In this document: piece by piece, positions 1 to 8,539 of the stretch | Position numbering within the stretch: position 1 is the stretch's first letter | Layout of the letters: each line of letters opens with the position of its first letter | Assembly: GCF_001514205.1 (NCBI RefSeq) | Contig: NZ_KQ948775.1 | Location: 62,001-126,000, forward strand | Direction: 5' to 3' | Length of the DNA stretch: 64,000 bases | Source of the DNA: Streptomyces griseoruber | GTDB lineage: Bacteria; Actinomycetota; Actinomycetes; Streptomycetales; Streptomycetaceae | Made by a program: the position numbers and the translations under genes | The notes under the pieces: generated by a model | Told to the model about the DNA's origin: nothing | The model's database searches: none | What the model saw: only the letters and a program-made list of their open reading frames with translations

Positions 1-1
1 C

Positions 2-496
2 GGCTACACCACCCCGGCCACGGTCAGCACGACGGTGCTCACCCCGACCCGTGCCGAGGAAGCCGCCCCGCGGCTCGGGGAGTTCCTGCGCGAGCTGCGC
101 GCCGTCACCGGTCCGGGCGCCCAGGTCTCCCTCCTGTGTCACTCGTACGGCTCGGTCGTGTGCGGCCGCTCCGCCGCCCGCCTGGACGTGGACGACATCG
201 TCCTGCTCGGCAGCCCCGGCACCGGCGCGGACACGGCGGCCGGCCTCCACACCCGGGCGCGGGTCTGGGCGGCCCGCGGCGCCGACGACTGGGTGGCGAA
301 CGTCCCGCACGTCAGGGCCGACCTGTTCGGCACCACGGTCGGCTTCGGCACCGACCCGGTCTCCCCGGCCTTCGGCGCCCGTGTCTTCGGCGCAGGCGAC
401 GGCGGCCACAGCGACTACTTCTCCCCGGGCTCGGTCTCCCTGGCCAACCTCGCCCGGATCGTGCTCGGCGAGACGACGGAGGTGACCCGTGTCTGA
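2..496 (+). CDS. alpha/beta hydrolase (DUF1023-like), C-terminal part
   Basis: The gene enters from the left edge, so only its last 164 codons are visible. The fragment carries a nucleophile elbow reading CHSYGSVV (Gly/Cys-x-Ser-x-Gly type), a strand-loop with LLGSPGTG, and a late GGHSDYF segment that supplies a plausible catalytic His. This order matches the DUF1023 alpha/beta hydrolases common in actinomycetes, which are usually secreted or cytoplasmic esterase/lipase-like enzymes of unknown substrate. Its stop overlaps the start of the next gene by 8 bases, so the two are probably translationally coupled. The N-terminus and any signal peptide lie outside the window. Confidence 0.75.
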   Translation, partial: GYTTPATVSTTVLTPTRAEEAAPRLGEFLRELRAVTGPGAQVSLLCHSYGSVVCGRSAARLDVDDIVLLGSPGTGADTAAGLHTRARVWAARGADDWVANVPHVRADLFGTTVGFGTDPVSPAFGARVFGAGDGGHSDYFSPGSVSLANLARIVLGETTEVTRV

Positions 497-1748
497 CATC
501 CACGTGGCCTCGGGCATACGGCGTGCTGCTGCCCGGATCCACGACGGCACACCCCCGCACCGCGACCGTGCCGTCGACGCCCTGCGGGCGCTGGCCATCC
601 TCGGTGTGGTCCTCGGCCACTGGCTGGTGACCGCCCTCGTCGCCGACGGCGACACCCTGCGCGCGGCGAGCCCGCTCGGCACCATGCCCTGGCTGGCGCC
701 CGTCTCCTGGGCGTTCCAGACGCTCGCGGTGTTCTTCATGGTGGGCGGCCATGTCGCGACCCGGGGCCTCGCCTCGGCCCACGCACACGGAACGGCCTAC
801 GGCACCTGGCTGCGGGCGCGGCTGTCCCGGCTGTTCCTGCCGGTCACGGCCGTCCTGGCGGTGTGGGCGGTGGCCACGGCGGGCCTGCTGCTGGGCGGCG
901 CCTCCTTCGTCACCGTGCACACCGTGGTGAAGCTGGCGCTGTCCCCGCTGTGGTTCCTGCTGGTGTTCGCCGCGCTGACGGCCGCGACCCCGCTGCTGGC
1001 CCGGCTCAGCCCGCTGTGGCCGCTCGCGGTCGTCCTCCATGTGGACCTGGTGCGGTTCGGCCTGGGCGGCCCGTCCTGGCTCGGCTGGGTGAACCTGGCG
1101 GCGGGCTGGCTGGTGCCGTACACCCTGGGCGCGGCCTGGTCCCGGGGTGAGCTGGAGCGGCCGCGCGCGGGCTGGACCCTGCTCCTCGGGGGTGCCGTGG
1201 CGACTGCGGTCCTGGTGGCCTTCGCCGGCTACCCGGCGTCGATGGTGGGCGTGCCCGGCGCGGCGGTCTCCAACCTCAACCCGCCGACCCTGGCCGCCGT
1301 CACCTTCGGCCTCGCCCAGTGCGGACTGGCCCTGCTGCTGCGGGACCGACTGCGCCGCGCCCTGCGGCGGCCGGTGGCCTGGGCGGCGGTGGCGCTGGTC
1401 AACCTCTCCGCGATGACGGTGTTCCTGTGGCACCAGACGGCGATGATGGCGACCACCGCGACGAGCCTCCTGGCCGGCCGCCTCCCCGGTCTGCACACCC
1501 GGCCCGACGGGCTGGACTGGGTCGTGGCCCGGCTGCTGTGGCTGCCGGTGTTCGCCCTGGTGCTGGGGGTGTGCTGGGCGGCGTTCCACGGTTTCGAGTC
1601 CGCGAGGGGACGGCCCGCGAGGGGACGGCCCGCGGCCGGACGGCGAGGGCGTGCCCGCGGGCGGGGACCCGGCCGGGTGCGGACCCGCGTGGTGCGGGTC
1701 GGAGGGCTGCCGGAGCCTTCGGGCGTGCGCGAAGCCCACCGTGTCTAG
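489..1748 (+). CDS. membrane acyltransferase (acyltransferase family 3)
   Basis: A 419-residue integral membrane protein with about ten hydrophobic segments. It begins with RDRAVDALRALAILGVVLGH, the first-helix pattern of the acyltransferase-3 family, in which the helix-borne Arg and His are thought to take part in O-acylation of surface or exported molecules. A later VFLWHQTA segment also fits the family. The C-terminal tail (about residues 375-400) is an Arg/Gly/Pro-rich low-complexity stretch partly built from a duplicated 16-base unit near 1605-1636. The GTG start overlaps the preceding hydrolase gene, suggesting joint action on a cell-envelope substrate. The substrate cannot be read from sequence. 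Confidence 0.8.
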   Translation: MSDIHVASGIRRAAARIHDGTPPHRDRAVDALRALAILGVVLGHWLVTALVADGDTLRAASPLGTMPWLAPVSWAFQTLAVFFMVGGHVATRGLASAHAHGTAYGTWLRARLSRLFLPVTAVLAVWAVATAGLLLGGASFVTVHTVVKLALSPLWFLLVFAALTAATPLLARLSPLWPLAVVLHVDLVRFGLGGPSWLGWVNLAAGWLVPYTLGAAWSRGELERPRAGWTLLLGGAVATAVLVAFAGYPASMVGVPGAAVSNLNPPTLAAVTFGLAQCGLALLLRDRLRRALRRPVAWAAVALVNLSAMTVFLWHQTAMMATTATSLLAGRLPGLHTRPDGLDWVVARLLWLPVFALVLGVCWAAFHGFESARGRPARGRPAAGRRGRARGRGPGRVRTRVVRVGGLPEPSGVREAHRV

Positions 1749-1769
1749 GGTGGTGCGGACGAACGGGGG

Positions 1770-3272
1770 GTGGAGAGGGTGCTGACCAGGGTGCAGAAGT
1801 GGGGGATCCGCGGCCTGCGGACGCTGCGCGACGACCTGTGGACGGCCCGGGCGGACCCCCTTCCGCCCTCCGTCTGGCTGCGCTGGCTGCCGCACGGGCT
1901 GGTCTGGCTGGTCGCGTTCGGCACCACGGTCGCCAACTTCGACCAGATGATCGACCGTTACCAGCTCGGTGTGCAGTACGGCACGGTGTGCGCGCTGGTG
2001 CAGGGAGCGGCGGTGGTGCTGGCGCTGTGGCGGCCGGTACCGGCGTGGTGGCTGTCCCTGGCGGTCACGGTGGTGGCCGCGGTGGGCGCCCGGGCCGAGG
2101 CGCTCGCGGATCTCCAGTTCGACACCCGTCAATGGCCGTTGGGCACGCCCCGCCCGGCCACGGTCACGGACTTCCCCGGCTGGCCCTGGGGCCCGCCCGG
2201 TCTGGTCGCGCACTGCCTGGTGATGTTGCTGCTCGCACTGCGGCTGCCCACCCGGGTCGCCGTCGAGGTGCTGGCCCTGACGGCCCTCGCCACCTACCTG
2301 GTCCAAGGGGTGCTGGGCGGCGCGAGCTACACCCCGACCGGCGTGCTCGCGGTGATCCTCTTCGCCGCCGTCGTCCTCGTCGGCACCGCACTGCGCGGCC
2401 GCCGCGTGGCCCGCACCCAGCTCGTCGAACAGGCCGGCATCACCGCCGAGGAACGCGCCCGCCGCACCCTCCTGGAGGAGCGCAACCGCATCGCGCGCGA
2501 GCTGCACGACGTGGTCGCCCACCACATGTCGGTCATCTCCATCCAGGCCCAGGTGGCCCCGCACCTGGTGGAGAACCCGTCCGAGGAACTCAGGGAGAAC
2601 CTCGCCGGCATCCGGCAGAACGCGCTGGAGGCGCTCACCGAACTGCGCCGGGTGCTCGGTGTGCTGCGCTCGGAGAACCCCGAGGACCCCTACGGCCTCG
2701 GCGCGGCCGGCACCGGCAGCGCCCCGGACACCCCGCAGCCCACACTCGACCGCCTCGACGCCCTCCTGGAGAACACCCGGGCGGCCGGGCTGGACGTCGC
2801 GGCCACCGTCGAGGGCGAGCCGCCCGCCTACTCGCCGGGCGTGCAGCTGTCGGCGTACCGGATAGTCCAGGAGGCGCTGAGCAACGCCCTGCGGCACGCG
2901 CCGGGCTCCCAGGTCCGGGTACAGGTCGTCCACCAGGCCCGGGGCCTGTCCCTGGAGGTCACCAACGGCCGCCCGAGCGGCCCCGTCCGGCCCTCGCCGG
3001 GCGCCGGGCACGGACTGCTCGGCATGCGGGAGCGGGCGGCGATGCTCGGCGGCCATGTCGTGGCCCATCCGACCCTGCACGGCGGCTTCTCGGTCGTGGC
3101 GTTCCTCCCGAGGGACGGCGTCGCGCGCCCCGATCCGGACCCCGGGACCCCGGAGGACCTGGAACTCGTCTTCCCCGACGACCTGTCCCGGACAGGAGAA
3201 TCCCGGACAGGCGAGTCCCGGACAGGCGAGTCCCCGACAGGAGAATCCCCGAAAGGAGAACAGGAACGATGA
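1770..3272 (+). CDS. sensor histidine kinase, NarL-type (HisKA_3)
   Basis: A 500-residue membrane kinase of the NarL-associated class. Residues about 35-210 form several membrane helices without a large extracytoplasmic domain. They are followed by the dimerisation box with ELHDVVAHHMS, in which His246 is the expected phosphoacceptor, and a GHKL ATPase domain with SAYRIVQEALSNALRHA (N box) and GHGLLGMRER (G box). The extreme C-terminus is a run of RTGES/PTGES-type pentapeptides encoded by 15-base tandem repeats. The start is GTG; no strong ribosome site is visible. The stop overlaps the response-regulator start in an ATGA. The gene is a tandem paralogue of the kinase at 4072. Confidence 0.92.
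   Translation: MERVLTRVQKWGIRGLRTLRDDLWTARADPLPPSVWLRWLPHGLVWLVAFGTTVANFDQMIDRYQLGVQYGTVCALVQGAAVVLALWRPVPAWWLSLAVTVVAAVGARAEALADLQFDTRQWPLGTPRPATVTDFPGWPWGPPGLVAHCLVMLLLALRLPTRVAVEVLALTALATYLVQGVLGGASYTPTGVLAVILFAAVVLVGTALRGRRVARTQLVEQAGITAEERARRTLLEERNRIARELHDVVAHHMSVISIQAQVAPHLVENPSEELRENLAGIRQNALEALTELRRVLGVLRSENPEDPYGLGAAGTGSAPDTPQPTLDRLDALLENTRAAGLDVAATVEGEPPAYSPGVQLSAYRIVQEALSNALRHAPGSQVRVQVVHQARGLSLEVTNGRPSGPVRPSPGAGHGLLGMRERAAMLGGHVVAHPTLHGGFSVVAFLPRDGVARPDPDPGTPEDLELVFPDDLSRTGESRTGESRTGESPTGESPKGEQER
3187..3260 (+). repeat. 15-base tandem repeats ending in the regulator's ribosome site
   Basis: About five 15-base units, each a variant of CGGACAGGCGAGTCC, encode the RTGES-like tail of the kinase. 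The first and last units carry AGGAGAA instead of AGGCGAG. The final copy, with GAAAGGAGAA at 3251-3260, is the Shine-Dalgarno sequence of the downstream regulator, whose ATG is at 3269. Confidence 0.8.
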
Positions 3273-4003
3273 CGAGCGGCGGCACCATCCGCGTACTGAT
3301 CGCCGACGACCAGCAGATGGTCCGGCAGGGCTTCACCGTGCTGCTCAACGCCCACCCCGGCATCGAGGTGATCGGGCAGGCGGTGCACGGTCTGGACGCC
3401 GTCGCCAAGGTCGCCGAACTCGTCCCGGACGTCGTCCTGATGGACATCCGGATGCCCGAGCTGGGCGGTATCGATGCCACCCGGCACATCACCCTCGCGC
3501 ACCCCGCCGTCAAGGTGCTGGTGCTCACCACCTTCGACCTCGACGAGTACGTGTACGAGGCACTGTGCGCCGGGGCGTCCGGCTTCCTGCTGAAGGACGC
3601 CTCGGCGGAGCAGCTCGCGGAGGCCGTCCGGGTCGTGGCGGCCGGTGACGCCCTGCTCGCCCCCGGCGTCACCCGCAAGCTGATCGCCGAGTTCTCCCGG
3701 CTGAACGGCACCCCGAGACCCCCGCAGAAGGAGCGCGTCGGCGATCTCACCGAACGCGAGACGGAGGTGCTCGCCCTGATCGCGCAGGGCCTGTCCAACG
3801 CGGAGATCGCCCGTGAACTCGTCGTCGCCGAGCAGACCGTGAAGACGCACGTGGGCCGCATCCTGGTGAAACTGGGCCTGCGGGACCGCACCCAGGCCGC
3901 GGTGTTCGCGTACGAGTCGGGACTGGTGCGGCCCTCCGGGTACGGAAACGGGAGCCCCTCGGGGAGTCCCTGGGGGAGTCCCGGGCGGACCCGTAGTACT
4001 TGA
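3269..4003 (+). CDS. response regulator, NarL/FixJ family
   Basis: 244 residues. The receiver domain (about 6-125) has the acidic pair Asp13-Asp14, phosphoacceptor Asp59 in LMDIRMPE, and the conserved Thr/Lys in LTTFDL and LLKDAS. A LuxR-type helix-turn-helix (about 165-225) is marked by LTERETEVLALIAQGLSNAE and TVKTHVGRILVKL. It should receive phosphate from the kinase encoded immediately upstream, with which it shares an ATGA overlap. The ATG start is preceded by AAGGAG. The last 20 residues are a Gly/Ser/Pro-rich tail absent from the paralogue at 5421. Targets are unknown; autoregulation is common in the family. Confidence 0.93.
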   Translation: MTSGGTIRVLIADDQQMVRQGFTVLLNAHPGIEVIGQAVHGLDAVAKVAELVPDVVLMDIRMPELGGIDATRHITLAHPAVKVLVLTTFDLDEYVYEALCAGASGFLLKDASAEQLAEAVRVVAAGDALLAPGVTRKLIAEFSRLNGTPRPPQKERVGDLTERETEVLALIAQGLSNAEIARELVVAEQTVKTHVGRILVKLGLRDRTQAAVFAYESGLVRPSGYGNGSPSGSPWGSPGRTRST

Positions 4004-4058
4004 GAGGGATCCGCCGGAACCCCTCTCCATGGTGACGACCGCGCCCCCTCTGCCCGCC

Positions 4059-4064
4059 TACCGT
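4059..4064 (+). promoter_or_regulatory. -10 box of a probable leaderless transcript
   Basis: TACCGT lies 7 bases upstream of the GTG at 4072. This spacing places transcription start at or next to the start codon, and no Shine-Dalgarno sequence is present, so the second kinase-regulator pair probably has its own leaderless promoter. No convincing -35 box is visible. Confidence 0.5.
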
Positions 4065-4071
4065 TTTGACT

Positions 4072-5424
4072 GTGACCGAGACGACGCAGCCGCACCTGCC
4101 GCCCCAGGACGACCCGTACGGCGCCTATCAGCCGAAGAGCCCGGAGGTCCGGGCGGCCATGGACGCTCTGCGCGGGATGCGGAAAGACCTGTTCGACGAC
4201 GCGCTGGCCTACCGCCCGCTGCCCCCGAAGGAGCCCACGGGCCGCTTCACCAGGGAACTGCGGGGCCGCAGGCGGGAGTACGCGACCTACTCGCGGCACA
4301 TCCTGGTCGGGGCGGCCGGCGCGGTGGCGGTGCTGTCCTCCGTGATGCCCGCCGGGGCCGACTCGGTGTCCGTGCTGAGCGGCCTGCTGGTCCTGGCGCC
4401 GGTGCTGCTGACGCTGGTCCGGCCGGTCGCCGCGTTCTGGGCGTCGCTCGCCTCGACCACGGCGGTCGCCATGCTCGGCGAGACATACGGCAACTGGCCG
4501 TGGCTGCCGCCCAGTTTCCTCTCCCACCTGGTCGTGCTCACGGTCGTCGCGATCCGCACCCGCCCGCGCACGGCCGCCTGGATGTGGCTGTTCACGGCCG
4601 CCTACGGCTTCATCGCCGAGACCGTCTTCAGCTGGAGCCACTACGACACCAACGTCGGAGCCATGATGGTCACCTCCGCGCTGGTCCTGCTCGGCGTCAC
4701 GGTCTGGCACATACGCCGGCAGGCCGAGCAGGAGGTGACGGCCCAGCAGACCGTGACCGCCCACGAGCGCTCCCGGCGCACCCTCCTGGAGGAGCGCACC
4801 ACGATCGCCCGCGAACTGCACGACGTGGTCGCCCACCACATGTCGGTGGTCGCCATCCAGGCGGAGGCCGCCCCCTACCGGGTGGAGAACCCTCCGGAGG
4901 AGCTGGAGAAGGCCTTCGTGACGATCCGGGAGAACGCGGTGGCGGCCCTCACCGAGCTGCGCCGGGTGCTGGGCGTGGTCCGTGCCGAGGACTACGAGGC
5001 GCCGGACGCCCCCCAGCCCACCCTCGCCGACCTGGACGCGCTCCTCGCCAATGTGCGGGAGACCGGCCTGGACGTCGAGAAGGTGATCACGGGCGCGGCC
5101 CGCGAACTCCCGCAGGGCGTGGAGCTGTCGGCGTACCGCATCGTCCAGGAGGCCTTGAGCAACACCCTGCGGCACGCCCCCGGGGCGAGCGCCCGGGTGG
5201 AGATCGGGTATGTGCTCGGCGGGCTGGGGCTGCGCATAGTCAACGACCCGCCGCCGAACCCCGCCCTGGTCAAGCCCTCGCCCGGCGCCGGGCACGGCAT
5301 CACGGGGATGCGCGAGCGGGTGACCATGCTGAACGGCGAGATGACCGCGGAGCCGACCCCGGCCGGGGGCTACGAGGTGACGGTGTTCCTGCCCGTACCG
5401 GCCGCGAGCGGGAGTGGAGCATGA
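4072..5424 (+). CDS. sensor histidine kinase, NarL-type (HisKA_3), second copy
   Basis: About 450 residues. The hydrophilic N-terminus (about 1-75) is followed by a membrane region, then the phosphoacceptor box ELHDVVAHHMSVVAIQAEA with His250, and a GHKL ATPase domain (SAYRIVQEALSNTLRHA; GHGITGMRER). It is a clear paralogue of the kinase at 1770, nearly identical around the His box and N box but divergent in the membrane sensor part, so the two pairs probably read different inputs. GTG 4072 is chosen over a TTG two codons upstream because of the TACCGT box. The stop forms an ATGA overlap with the regulator gene. Confidence 0.9.
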   Translation: MTETTQPHLPPQDDPYGAYQPKSPEVRAAMDALRGMRKDLFDDALAYRPLPPKEPTGRFTRELRGRRREYATYSRHILVGAAGAVAVLSSVMPAGADSVSVLSGLLVLAPVLLTLVRPVAAFWASLASTTAVAMLGETYGNWPWLPPSFLSHLVVLTVVAIRTRPRTAAWMWLFTAAYGFIAETVFSWSHYDTNVGAMMVTSALVLLGVTVWHIRRQAEQEVTAQQTVTAHERSRRTLLEERTTIARELHDVVAHHMSVVAIQAEAAPYRVENPPEELEKAFVTIRENAVAALTELRRVLGVVRAEDYEAPDAPQPTLADLDALLANVRETGLDVEKVITGAARELPQGVELSAYRIVQEALSNTLRHAPGASARVEIGYVLGGLGLRIVNDPPPNPALVKPSPGAGHGITGMRERVTMLNGEMTAEPTPAGGYEVTVFLPVPAASGSGA

Positions 5425-6089
5425 CGATCCGGGTTCTGATAGCCGACGACCAGATGATGGTGCGCGAGGGCTTCTCGGTCCTGCTGAACGCGATGCCGGA
5501 CATCGAGGTCGTCGGCGAGGCGGTCAACGGCCGTGAGGCCGTGGACCGGGTCCGTGAGCTGTCCCCCGACGTGGTCCTGATGGACATCCGGATGCCCGAG
5601 CTGAACGGCATCGAGGCGACCCGGGAGATCGTGGCGGCGGACGGCACGGCGAAGGTCCTGGTGCTGACCACCTTCGACCTCGACGAGTACGTGTACCAGG
5701 CCCTGCGCGCCGGAGCCTCCGGCTTCCTCCTCAAGGACGCCTCGGCCCGCCAGCTCGCGGACGGGGTCCGTGTGGTGGCGGCCGGCGAGGCGCTGCTCGC
5801 CCCCTCCGTCACCAGGCGTCTGATCACCGAGTTCTCGAAGCTGTCGAACAACCCCGTACTGCCCCGCGCCGCCCAGGCCGCCGCCTACGGTGATCTGACC
5901 GAGCGGGAGACAGAGGTTCTGGTGCTGATCGCGCAGGGACTGTCGAACGTCGAGATAGCGGGCCGGCTGGTGGTCGCGGAGTCCACCATCAAGACTCATG
6001 TGAGCAGGATCCTGGTCAAGCTGGGGCTGCGGGACCGGACCCAGGCGGCGGTGTTCGCGTACGAGGCGAGGCTGGTGACACCGGGCTGA
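5421..6089 (+). CDS. response regulator, NarL/FixJ family, second copy
   Basis: 222 residues with receiver (Asp9-Asp10, phosphoacceptor Asp55, LTTFDLDEYVY, LLKDAS) and LuxR-type helix-turn-helix (LTERETEVLVLIAQGLSN; STIKTHVSRILVKL). It is co-translated with the kinase through an ATGA overlap and is highly similar to the regulator at 3269 across both domains, including the recognition helix region. The two regulators may therefore recognise related DNA sites while answering to different kinases. It lacks the Gly/Ser tail of the first copy. Confidence 0.93.
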   Translation: MTIRVLIADDQMMVREGFSVLLNAMPDIEVVGEAVNGREAVDRVRELSPDVVLMDIRMPELNGIEATREIVAADGTAKVLVLTTFDLDEYVYQALRAGASGFLLKDASARQLADGVRVVAAGEALLAPSVTRRLITEFSKLSNNPVLPRAAQAAAYGDLTERETEVLVLIAQGLSNVEIAGRLVVAESTIKTHVSRILVKLGLRDRTQAAVFAYEARLVTPG

Positions 6090-6104
6090 CACAGGTCCGC
6101 TGGC

Positions 6105-6110
6105 TACCAT
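6105..6110 (+). promoter_or_regulatory. possible -10 box upstream of the OmpR-type pair
   Basis: TACCAT, in the 64-base gap after the NarL pair, is followed by a leader of roughly 40 bases carrying the GAGAGAGGG ribosome site before the ATG at 6154. It would give the OmpR-type pair its own promoter. No good -35 box is visible. Confidence 0.35.
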
Positions 6111-6153
6111 GGCCCCGGTTTCCGGTGCTCGACCGACCGAGAGAGGGCAACGC

Positions 6154-6879
6154 ATGTCCGGCGCTTCCGAGACGCGTGGCGGCGCGGTGCGGGTACTGAT
6201 CGTCGACGACGAGCCCGAGCTGACCGAGCTGCTGTCCGCGGCCGTGACCGAGGCGGGCTGGCGGCCCTTCGCGGCGGGCGACGGACGCGGCGCGCTGCGG
6301 CTGGCCCGGGACTGCGCCCCGCATGTCGTCGTCCTCGACGGAATGCTGCCGGACCTGGACGGGATCCAGGTGCTGCGCCGGCTCAGGAGCGAGCGCCCAC
6401 GGCTGCCGGTGCTGATGCTCACCGCCCGCGACGCGCTGGAGCACCGGCTGGACGGACTGTCGTCCGGCGCGGACGACTACATCACCAAGCCGTTCTCGCT
6501 GGAGGAGGTCATGCTGCGGCTGCGCGGGCTGCTGCGCCGGGCCGGGCTGCCCGACGAGGCGGCCGACGGGTCGGTGCGGACCCTGGGGGACCTGGTGCTG
6601 GCCGAGCTGACCCGTGAGGTGCAGCGCGGCGGGACGCCGATCGCGCTGACGACCAAGGAGTTCGACCTGCTGCGGTTCCTCATGAGCCATCCGCATCAGG
6701 TGCTGAGCAAGGCGCAGATCCTGGACCATGTGTGGAACGCGTCGTTCGACGGCGAGGGCAACCTGGTCGAGGTCTACATCCACGGACTCCGGGCGAAGAT
6801 CGACAAGGGGCGGGTCCCGATGATCCGCACGGTCCGCGGGGTGGGGTACGCGATCCGGGCCGCGGACGACGGGGCATGA
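6154..6879 (+). CDS. response regulator, OmpR/PhoB family
   Basis: 241 residues. The receiver domain has Asp18-Asp19, phosphoacceptor Asp62 in VVLDGMLPD and Lys in YITKPF. A winged-helix DNA-binding domain (about 145-238) includes ALTTKEFDLLRFLMSHPHQV and RTVRGVGYAIR. ATG 6154 is preferred to the in-frame ATG at 6109 because GAGAGAGGG lies 7-15 bases upstream of it. The stop overlaps the start of the partner kinase (ATGA). The pair precedes the DUF3500 gene, a possible target, although that gene is separated by a 167-base gap and probably has its own promoter. Confidence 0.92.
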   Translation: MSGASETRGGAVRVLIVDDEPELTELLSAAVTEAGWRPFAAGDGRGALRLARDCAPHVVVLDGMLPDLDGIQVLRRLRSERPRLPVLMLTARDALEHRLDGLSSGADDYITKPFSLEEVMLRLRGLLRRAGLPDEAADGSVRTLGDLVLAELTREVQRGGTPIALTTKEFDLLRFLMSHPHQVLSKAQILDHVWNASFDGEGNLVEVYIHGLRAKIDKGRVPMIRTVRGVGYAIRAADDGA

Positions 6880-8372
6880 GGCTCCCCGGGCGCCGGGCGC
6901 GCTCCGGGGCCCGTCCGGGGTGGCGCTCGCTCAGGGTCCGGCTGGTGCTGTTCGTGTCCGTGACGCTGGCGGTGGTGTGCGCGGCGATGGCGCTCACCAC
7001 GGTGTACGTGCAGCACGTGTATCTGCTGGGCGACCTGGACCAGCGGGTCACGAACGCGGCGGAGCGCAGCCAGGGCGGGTTGCAGCGCCGGACCGGCGGG
7101 GCGACGGACCTGGGGTTCCTCAACGAACGCGGGCAGCCGACCGGCACCCTGGCGGCGCGGTTCGCCGACGGGAAGGTCAACGCCGCCGAGGTGGTGACCG
7201 AGGACGGCCGTCAGCGGGTGCTCGGCGCCGCCCAGCGGGCCGCGCTGAAGGGGATCACCCCCGACGGCTCGCTGCACACCCGCACGATCCCCGGCCTGGG
7301 CGCCTACCGGGTGACCGCGATCGGCGGCGACGGGGTCCCCGTGCTGGCCGGGCTCCCGATGGACGGGATCCAGCAGGTGATCGACCGGCTGGTGGTGCTG
7401 GAGTCGGTGATCGCCGGGGTCGGTCTGGCGGCCGCGGCCTGTGCCTGCGCGGTGGTCATCCGGCGCCAGCTGCGTCCGCTCGGCCGGGTCGCGGCCACCG
7501 CCGCCGAGGTGGCCCGGGTGCCGCTGAACCGCGGGGAGGTCGCGGACCTGGCCCGGGTCGCCGCCCGGGACACCGACCCCGGCACCGAGGCCGGCCAGGT
7601 GGGCGCCGTGCTCAACCGGCTGATCGACCATGTCGAGGCCTCGCTGGCCGAACGCCAGCGCACCGAGCAGCGGATGCGCCGGTTCCTCACCGACGCCAGC
7701 CATGAACTGCGCACACCGCTCGCCTCGATCGCGGGCTACGCCGAGTTCATGAACGGCGGCAGCACGACCATCGAGCCGGAGCTGGCCTGGCACCGGGTCT
7801 TGGCGCAGTCGGCGCGGATGACCGACCTCGTCGAGGATCTGCTGCTGCTCGCCCGGCTCGACGAGGGGCGGCCCCTTCGGCGGGCCGAGGTGAACATCGC
7901 GACGCTGGTGGCCGAGGCGGTGTGGGACGCGCAGGCCGCGGGCGGCGACCACGACTGGCAGCTCGCGCTGCGTCTGGACACCCCGGTGACGGTCGTCGCC
8001 GATCCGTCCCGGCTGCACCAGGTGATCGCCAACCTGCTGGCCAACGCCAGGATCCACACACCGGCGGGCACGAAGATCACGGTGATCGTGGAGGCCGCCA
8101 CCGACCCGGACACCGCCTCCGGGAAAGCCCCGCACTGCGTCATCCGGGTCCGGGACAACGGCCCCGGCATCCCGCCCGACCTTCTCCCCACCGTCTTCGA
8201 GCGCTTCACCCGCGCCGACGCCTCGCGCTCCCGGGCGGCCGGCACGGAGGGCGGTTCCGGGCTGGGGTTGGCCATCGCCGCGGCGATCACGGAGGCGCAC
8301 GGCGGCCGGGTCGAGGTGACGAGCGAGCCGGGGTGCACCCAGTTCTCGGTGACGCTCCCGCTCGGAGTCTAA
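6876..8372 (+). CDS. sensor histidine kinase, OmpR-partner type (HisKA)
   Basis: 498 residues. The first membrane helix (about 25-48) is followed by an extracytoplasmic domain of about 125 residues (50-175), a second helix (about 180-200), a HAMP-like linker, the His box FLTDASHELRTPLASIAGY with His276, and an ATPase domain with N box NLLANARIHTP, G1 DNGPGIPPDL, F box FERFTRAD and G2 GSGLGLAIA. This is the classical two-helix periplasmic-sensing layout. The ligand is unknown. It is translationally coupled to the regulator at 6154. Confidence 0.92.
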   Translation: MRLPGRRARSGARPGWRSLRVRLVLFVSVTLAVVCAAMALTTVYVQHVYLLGDLDQRVTNAAERSQGGLQRRTGGATDLGFLNERGQPTGTLAARFADGKVNAAEVVTEDGRQRVLGAAQRAALKGITPDGSLHTRTIPGLGAYRVTAIGGDGVPVLAGLPMDGIQQVIDRLVVLESVIAGVGLAAAACACAVVIRRQLRPLGRVAATAAEVARVPLNRGEVADLARVAARDTDPGTEAGQVGAVLNRLIDHVEASLAERQRTEQRMRRFLTDASHELRTPLASIAGYAEFMNGGSTTIEPELAWHRVLAQSARMTDLVEDLLLLARLDEGRPLRRAEVNIATLVAEAVWDAQAAGGDHDWQLALRLDTPVTVVADPSRLHQVIANLLANARIHTPAGTKITVIVEAATDPDTASGKAPHCVIRVRDNGPGIPPDLLPTVFERFTRADASRSRAAGTEGGSGLGLAIAAAITEAHGGRVEVTSEPGCTQFSVTLPLGV

Positions 8373-8449
8373 GGACTCTCACAGAACCCCAGGTCAGAGC
8401 CCATCCCAGGGTCTCCCGCGGGTCCCTTTCGACGGGCTTGTCCCCGGTG

Positions 8450-8466
8450 CTTAAGGCCTGCCTAAG
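8450..8466. promoter_or_regulatory. imperfect inverted repeat upstream of DUF3500 gene
   Basis: CTTAAGGCCTGCCTAAG is an inverted repeat (CTTA/TAAG plus GGC/GCC with one bulge) about 75 bases before the DUF3500 start. It is a possible operator. It resembles actinobacterial iron boxes only loosely (see rejected items). Confidence 0.3.
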
Positions 8467-8539
8467 TTGGCTGCTCCAGAGTCTTCGGCAGGCGGCCGGT
8501 CCGGTGGGGGCGGGCTCATGAAGAAGAGGATCAGGGACG

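Noticed and set aside
312..3080. A 922-codon open frame on the minus strand opposite the acyltransferase and kinase genes
   Set aside because: Composition is Arg/Gly/Pro/His-rich without domains and it mirrors the codon pattern of real plus-strand genes; typical high-GC shadow frame. The same holds for 2959-5295 and 20135-23887 on the minus strand.
8450..8466. DmdR/DtxR iron box
   Set aside because: The sequence shares only parts of the TTAGGTTAGGCT pattern and is interrupted by a bulge; kept only as an inverted repeat.
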